From Sinorhizobium numidicum (GTDB lineage: Bacteria; Pseudomonadota; Alphaproteobacteria; Rhizobiales; Rhizobiaceae): a stretch of DNA of 64,000 bases. The position numbers and the translations under genes are program-made. The notes beneath the pieces were generated by a model that ran no database searches, was not told the origin of the DNA, and saw only the letters and a list, made by a program, of their open reading frames with translations. The stretch covers positions 1,052,001 through 1,116,000 of the forward strand of contig NZ_CP120368.1 of NCBI RefSeq assembly GCF_029892045.1, read 5' to 3'. Below, piece after piece: positions 62,541 to 64,000 of the stretch; position 1 is the first letter of the stretch, and each line of letters opens with the position of its first letter.

Positions 62541-63242
62541 ATGACTGCTCCCATCGAGCTCTATTACTGGCCGACGCCGAACGGCTGGAAGATCACCATC
62601 ATGCTGGAGGAGCTCGGCGTTCCCTATGCGGTCAAGTACATCAATATCGGCCGGGGAGATCAGTTCGCGCCGGATTTCCTGAAGATCTCGCCGAACAACC
62701 GCATGCCGGCAATCATCGATCCTGACGGGCCTGACGGCCAGCCGATTTCGATTTTCGAATCGGGAGCGATCCTGCAATATCTCGGTCGCAAACATGGAAA
62801 GTTCTATCCGGCCGACGAACGATCGCGCGTGGAGGTTGAGCAATGGCTCTTCTGGCAAGTGGGCGGCCTCGGCCCGATGGCGGGGCAGGCGCATCATTTC
62901 CGCCAATATGCACCGGAGAGGATTGAATACGGCATCAACCGCTATACCGATGAGGTGAACCGCCTTTATGGCGTAATGAACAAGCGCCTTGCCGACCGTC
63001 CATTTCTTGCCGGCGACTATTCCATTGCCGATATGGCCTGCATCGGCTGGGTGATCCCGCATGAAAACCAGGGGCAGGATCTGAATGAGTTTCCGAACCT
63101 GAAGCGCTGGTTCGAGGCGGTGCTTGCGCGGTCTGCGGTCAAGAAGGCAATCGAAGTCGGCAAGGAAGAACGGGCCCGCCAGGCGAGCCTTGCCGAGGAC
63201 AAAGAGGCGCAGAAGATTCTGTTCGGGCAGCGCGCCCGTTGA
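62541..63242 (+). CDS. Glutathione S-transferase-like protein (YfcG/YghU type)
   Basis: A 233-residue GST with thioredoxin-like N-terminal domain (LYYWPTPNGWKITIMLEEL, NNRMPAIIDPDG, IFESGAILQYLGRKHG) and helical C-terminal domain (DYSIADMACIGWV). The TPNGWK motif is that of the Nu-class disulfide-bond reductases. AGGAGAG precedes the ATG. Confidence 0.92.
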   Translation: MTAPIELYYWPTPNGWKITIMLEELGVPYAVKYINIGRGDQFAPDFLKISPNNRMPAIIDPDGPDGQPISIFESGAILQYLGRKHGKFYPADERSRVEVEQWLFWQVGGLGPMAGQAHHFRQYAPERIEYGINRYTDEVNRLYGVMNKRLADRPFLAGDYSIADMACIGWVIPHENQGQDLNEFPNLKRWFEAVLARSAVKKAIEVGKEERARQASLAEDKEAQKILFGQRAR

Positions 63243-63331
63243 GATTGCCGGCGAGGGGTGACGAACGGGCCGCCCCTTGCCGTTCCGAGGAAGCTAAAGG
63301 CGTGTCCACGTTTGCGACTTGCAAAGCACCT

Positions 63332-63631
63332 TCAGCACGCAACTTTCATCTTCAGCGAACTGCCGCTAACTGAGCCCGAGCCGCTATAGGTCTTATCGCT
63401 TTCCGGATCGGTGATTTCGCCGCTGTAGCTGCCGGCGGTGCCGGAAAGATTGCCGATATGCTTGCCCGCATGTTTGCCGGTTTTCAGCGTGATGCAAAAT
63501 GCTCCACCGCACGGGGCGATTTCCGCCGTGGCGCCGCTCGCGGTCTTCCAGTTGCCGACGATCGGCTCGGCGGCATTGGCCGAGCCAGCGGCAAAGGCGA
63601 GCGCCGTGGTGAAGAGCAAGGTGCGAATCAT
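63332..63631 (-). CDS. DUF2147 exported protein, C-terminus frameshifted
   Basis: 99 residues: signal peptide (ending GSANA), then DUF2147 sequence EPIVGNWKTASGATAEIAPC and ITDPESDKTYSGSGSVSG. The frame stops at LKMKVAC, but the family's usual ending (CVLKVLCKSQTWTRL then stop) is present in another frame directly across the stop, so a small deletion has shifted the gene. GGAGGA precedes ATG 63631. The product lacks about 14 conserved residues. Confidence 0.8.
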   Translation of the reverse strand: MIRTLLFTTALAFAAGSANAAEPIVGNWKTASGATAEIAPCGGAFCITLKTGKHAGKHIGNLSGTAGSYSGEITDPESDKTYSGSGSVSGSSLKMKVAC

Positions 63632-64000
63632 GCGATGTCCTCCAATAGAAGTAGCCAGCGCCATGCCGGCTCGTGTCTGAATTTCCGTGTTGAGCGGCTC
63701 GTCACCGCCAGCGCGCCGGAGAGTAGCTTACGCGTACGTAAAGGTAAACATATCGATCGGCCGCATGTTTCCTTGCCTCGGCGCCAATATAGATCGCGAG
63801 ATCTTGTCCTCATCGAGAGTGCTGCTGTTTTTGTGGTTAGCGTTTGGTTGAAATCCGCAGTCGAACATTTCGTAATTTTTGACGCGAATTTGCGCTGTTC
63901 CAGGCGGTCCGATGCTTAACGAAAACCCAAGTTTACCAAGTGTTTGAACTTTGTTTGCGTCAAATTAAGCATGCATTTTAAGCGAGCATTCAAGGGCATG
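63632..64000. other. Intergenic end of the window
   Basis: About 370 bases with no gene I can support. It holds a TTACG-N4-CGTAA palindrome (63728), a short RIME-like scrap gcatgtttcctt near 63763 and an A/T-rich promoter-like stretch 63860-63990. The last three bases are an ATG preceded by AAGGG, possibly the start of the next gene. Confidence 0.4.
63728..63741. promoter_or_regulatory. TTACG-N4-CGTAA palindrome
   Basis: TTACGCGTACGTAA has perfect five-base arms and a four-base centre; it resembles the site before ETF-QO at 46765. It lies about 97 bases upstream of the DUF2147 gene. Confidence 0.35.

Noticed and set aside
63763..63775. Possible further RIME copy
   Set aside because: Only gcatgtttcctt matches; the inverted partner and second hairpin are missing.
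63968..63986. TTAA pair near the window end as a CtrA site
   Set aside because: The spacer is nine bases rather than seven.
1..64000. tRNA, rRNA and CRISPR arrays
   Set aside because: I looked for tRNA arm motifs and regularly spaced repeats and saw none; the dispersed repeats are RIME copies, not a CRISPR array.

Overview
The window reads as a chromosomal segment of a fast-growing rhizobium, most likely Sinorhizobium (Ensifer). The evidence is high-GC coding sequence, gene sets and orders familiar from that genus (mrp/pha2 antiporter then mucR then a DivJ-type kinase; feuNPQ; cycHJKL-degP-two-component pair-glnE-PleC-type kinase-pepN), and about ten copies of the RIME intergenic mosaic repeat. 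Product names come from recognised motifs and family knowledge; nothing was searched against a database.

Layout. 1-2 kb: hemolysin III-like membrane protein, an exported protein bracketed by RIME copies, and msrB. 2.2-8.2 kb: complete seven-gene Mrp-type cation/proton antiporter operon. 8.2-13.7 kb: MucR, SufE, a DUF5330 protein, a DivJ-like histidine kinase overlapping a peptidoglycan-binding protein. 13.8-22.1 kb: envelope and hypothetical genes (DUF1491, DUF2336, SH3 protein, DUF883-like, DUF1254/DUF1214 pair, PBP1A, UPF0260, MmcQ/YjbR). 22.1-30 kb: feuN-feuP-feuQ, a lipoprotein, a palindromic element and the cycHJKL cytochrome c maturation operon with ATGA overlaps. 30-42.5 kb: DegP protease, a two-component pair, GlnE, a PleC-like kinase, PepN. 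42.5-48.6 kb: an intergenic region with an orphan terminator (possible small RNA), an EamA exporter, two previously overlookable tiny genes, a uracil-DNA glycosylase-like protein with an unusual motif, an Hsp70-like protein and ETF-ubiquinone oxidoreductase. 49-56.7 kb: a betaine-type binding protein and permease without an ATPase, EamA/Lrp and oxidoreductase/HxlR divergent pairs, a lipid kinase and a polyprenyl-type glycosyltransferase.

56.7-61.9 kb is the most rearranged part. A flippase/LPG-synthase-like gene runs into a RIME; that RIME is split by an IS630-family element, which in turn carries an IS110/IS1111-family element. The IS110-family element has a structured non-coding 3' region that is a good bridge-RNA candidate. 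AMP nucleosidase follows, again bracketed by RIME copies. The end holds two tiny membrane/secreted proteins, a glutathione transferase and a DUF2147 gene whose conserved C-terminus has been shifted out of frame.

Functionally the window is mostly housekeeping and envelope/cell-cycle control: DivJ-like and PleC-like kinases, CtrA-like binding sites, MucR, FeuPQ, PBP1A and DegP. The novelty lies in the repeats, nested mobile elements, short genes and orphan signals.
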